This document shows positions 6,596 to 7,743 of a stretch of 7,743 nucleotides of DNA, piece by piece. A program made the translations under genes and the position numbers. Source of the DNA: Gemmatimonadota bacterium (lineage in GTDB: Bacteria; Gemmatimonadota; Gemmatimonadetes; Longimicrobiales; Gaopeijiaceae); NCBI GenBank assembly GCA_002731735.1, contig PCCM01000103.1, positions 1 to 7,743 of the forward strand. Direction: 5' to 3'. The notes beneath the pieces were generated by a model, which ran no database searches, was not told where the DNA came from, and saw only the letters and a program-made list of their open reading frames with translations. Within the stretch, counting starts at the first letter, position 1. Each line of letters opens with the position of its first letter.

Positions 6596-7743
6596 GACGC
6601 CTCGTGCGCCTCCAGCCCCGGCCCCTCATCCCCGGACGATTTGCGGGCCACCGAGTCGAAGCGCGTGTAGGCTTTGTGGAAGTACAACTCGACCAGACCG
6701 GTGGGGCCATTCCGTTGCTTGCTGACGATCAGCTCTGCCTTCCCGTCGAGCGAGTTACCATCGTTGTCCACCGGGCCAAAATAGTACTCGGGACGGTACA
6801 AAAACATGACCAGATCAGCATCCTGCTCGATGGATCCACTGTCCCTGAGATCCGAAAGCTGCGGCCGCCGGTCCGTTCGTAGCTCCGGTGCCCGGCTGAG
6901 CTGGCTGAGCGCGACCACCGGAACCTCCAACTCTCTCGCAAGCGCCTTGAGGCCCCTCGAGATCTCGCTCACTTCCTGAGTCCTGTTCTCCCGCTCCGCA
7001 CGCCTGCTACCCGACATGAGTTGCATATAGTCGACGATCAGGATCCCCAGATCGGTCTCGGCCTTGAGCCGCCGCGCCTTCGCTCTCATTTCGAGGACCG
7101 TGCTCCCCGGTGAATCATCGATCCAGAGAGGCGCGGTGTTCAAATGCCCGGCCGATGCGGCGAGCCGTTGGTACTCTTCGGGGCTCATCTTTCCCCGCCG
7201 GAGCTTCTGCGCATCGACCCGGCCCTCGGCGCAAAGAAAGCGCTGCACCAGTTGCTCTTTGGACATCTCCAGAGAAAAGATGGCCACCGTAACGTTGTGC
7301 TCGATGGCGGCGCTCTGAGCCACGTTTAATATCCAGGAGGTCTTTCCCATCGACGGGCGCCCTGCGACGATGATCAAGTCTCCCTTTTGGAAACCGGTCG
7401 TCATCCGGTCCAGATCCTTGAAGCCCGTCGGGACCCCGGTGATGCCGCCGGCGGATTCCTGAAGACGCTCGATGTGTTCGAACGTCGGCCAGAGGATTTC
7501 CTTGATCCAGACAAAACCCTGTCGGTCGTGGCTCTCGGCGACCCGAAATACCCGCTGCTCCGCCTGATCCATGACCTGCTCGACTGAGCGCTCCCCTTGG
7601 TCGTGCACGTCCCGGATGATGTCGGACGCTGCGTCGATGAGGCGCCTGAGCAGCGCCTTGTCGCGGACGATTCGGGCGTGATAGTCGATGTTGGCCGCTG
7701 TCGGGACAGCATCGAGAAGTTCGGCGAGGTAAGGCGCTCCGCC
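6592..7743 (-). CDS. dnaB: Replicative DNA helicase DnaB, C-terminal part (5' end outside window)
   Basis: This hexameric 5'-3' helicase unwinds DNA at the replication fork. The frame is open to the window edge, so 383 residues are visible and roughly 75-90 N-terminal residues are missing compared with full-length homologues. The GTG at 7608 is internal: the 45 codons before it continue the conserved N-terminal domain (YLAELLDAVPTAANIDYHA). Next come the linker and the RecA-type ATPase domain, with Walker A GRPSMGKTS (visible residues 128-136), SLEMS (157-161), Walker B ILIVDYMQLM (from 234), the H3 region ending VVALSQLSR, and DLRDSGSIEQDADLVMFLYR (297-316). KQRNGPTG then leads into the C-terminal strand. 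The P-loop and H3 segments are uninterrupted, so there is no intein at the common DnaB sites. The stop overlaps the ispD start by four bases, tying a replication gene to the biosynthetic genes downstream. Confidence 0.97.
   Translation of the reverse strand, partial: GGAPYLAELLDAVPTAANIDYHARIVRDKALLRRLIDAASDIIRDVHDQGERSVEQVMDQAEQRVFRVAESHDRQGFVWIKEILWPTFEHIERLQESAGGITGVPTGFKDLDRMTTGFQKGDLIIVAGRPSMGKTSWILNVAQSAAIEHNVTVAIFSLEMSKEQLVQRFLCAEGRVDAQKLRRGKMSPEEYQRLAASAGHLNTAPLWIDDSPGSTVLEMRAKARRLKAETDLGILIVDYMQLMSGSRRAERENRTQEVSEISRGLKALARELEVPVVALSQLSRAPELRTDRRPQLSDLRDSGSIEQDADLVMFLYRPEYYFGPVDNDGNSLDGKAELIVSKQRNGPTGLVELYFHKAYTRFDSVARKSSGDEGPGLEAHEAS

Noticed and set aside
7000..7400. Intein or insertion in the dnaB ATPase domain
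   Set aside because: DnaB often hosts inteins, so I checked the P-loop and H3 regions. Both are uninterrupted and correctly spaced.
6592..7608. Reading dnaB as a complete 338-residue protein starting at GTG 7608
   Set aside because: The 45 codons upstream are open to the window edge and encode conserved DnaB N-terminal sequence, so the gene continues beyond 7743.
1..7743. Mobile elements, CRISPR arrays, tRNA or rRNA genes, phage genes, or a novel multi-gene system
   Set aside because: Coding sequence of known housekeeping families covers almost everything, gaps are at most about 36 bases, and I saw no repeats, att sites or RNA-like folds to support any of these.

Overview
The window is a densely packed stretch of bacterial chromosome. 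Nine protein-coding genes all lie on the minus strand and leave almost no intergenic space. Base composition is GC-rich throughout, GTG starts are common, and most neighbouring genes overlap by four bases or sit a few bases apart. Every product is a housekeeping enzyme, so taxonomy is hard to read from content alone. The codon use, the operon style and the TPI active-site variant (NWKMH) would fit a Gemmatimonadota-like or similar GC-rich environmental bacterium, but that is a tentative guess.

Read in the direction of transcription (right to left), the window opens inside dnaB, the replicative helicase, whose N-terminal part lies beyond base 7743. Then follow ispD (MEP isoprenoid pathway), a TsaC/YrdC-type threonylcarbamoyl-AMP synthase (tRNA t6A modification), a low-molecular-weight phosphatase with the CTGNTCR active-site loop, aroE (shikimate dehydrogenase), and a ComF-family phosphoribosyltransferase. 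The dnaB/ispD, tsaC/phosphatase and phosphatase/aroE junctions are 4-base stop/start overlaps (GTGA or ATGA), and ispD/tsaC are 3 bases apart. These genes probably share a transcript and are translationally coupled.

After comF there is a 35-base gap and then a glycolytic block: gap (GAPDH), pgk and tpiA. These catalyse consecutive or adjacent steps of lower glycolysis/gluconeogenesis. gap and tpiA each have a strong AGGAGG ribosome-binding site 7 bases before the start, unlike the overlap-coupled genes upstream. pgk has none and starts 8 bases after the gap stop. Past tpiA, at the left edge, there is a perfect TTGACA hexamer that may be the -35 box of a promoter for the next gene, outside the window.

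The main anomaly is at the 5' end of comF. The first CxxC zinc-ligand pair and the typical N-terminal leader lie upstream of the usable start codons of the long frame. They are split over two reading frames, and the leader frame begins with a GTG that overlaps the aroE stop by four bases. This looks like a frameshift (natural, programmed or a sequencing error) near bases 3802-3811. I found no mobile element, RNA gene, CRISPR, phage or defence system, and no convincing sign of an undescribed multi-gene system. No stretch over 300 bases lacks a gene.
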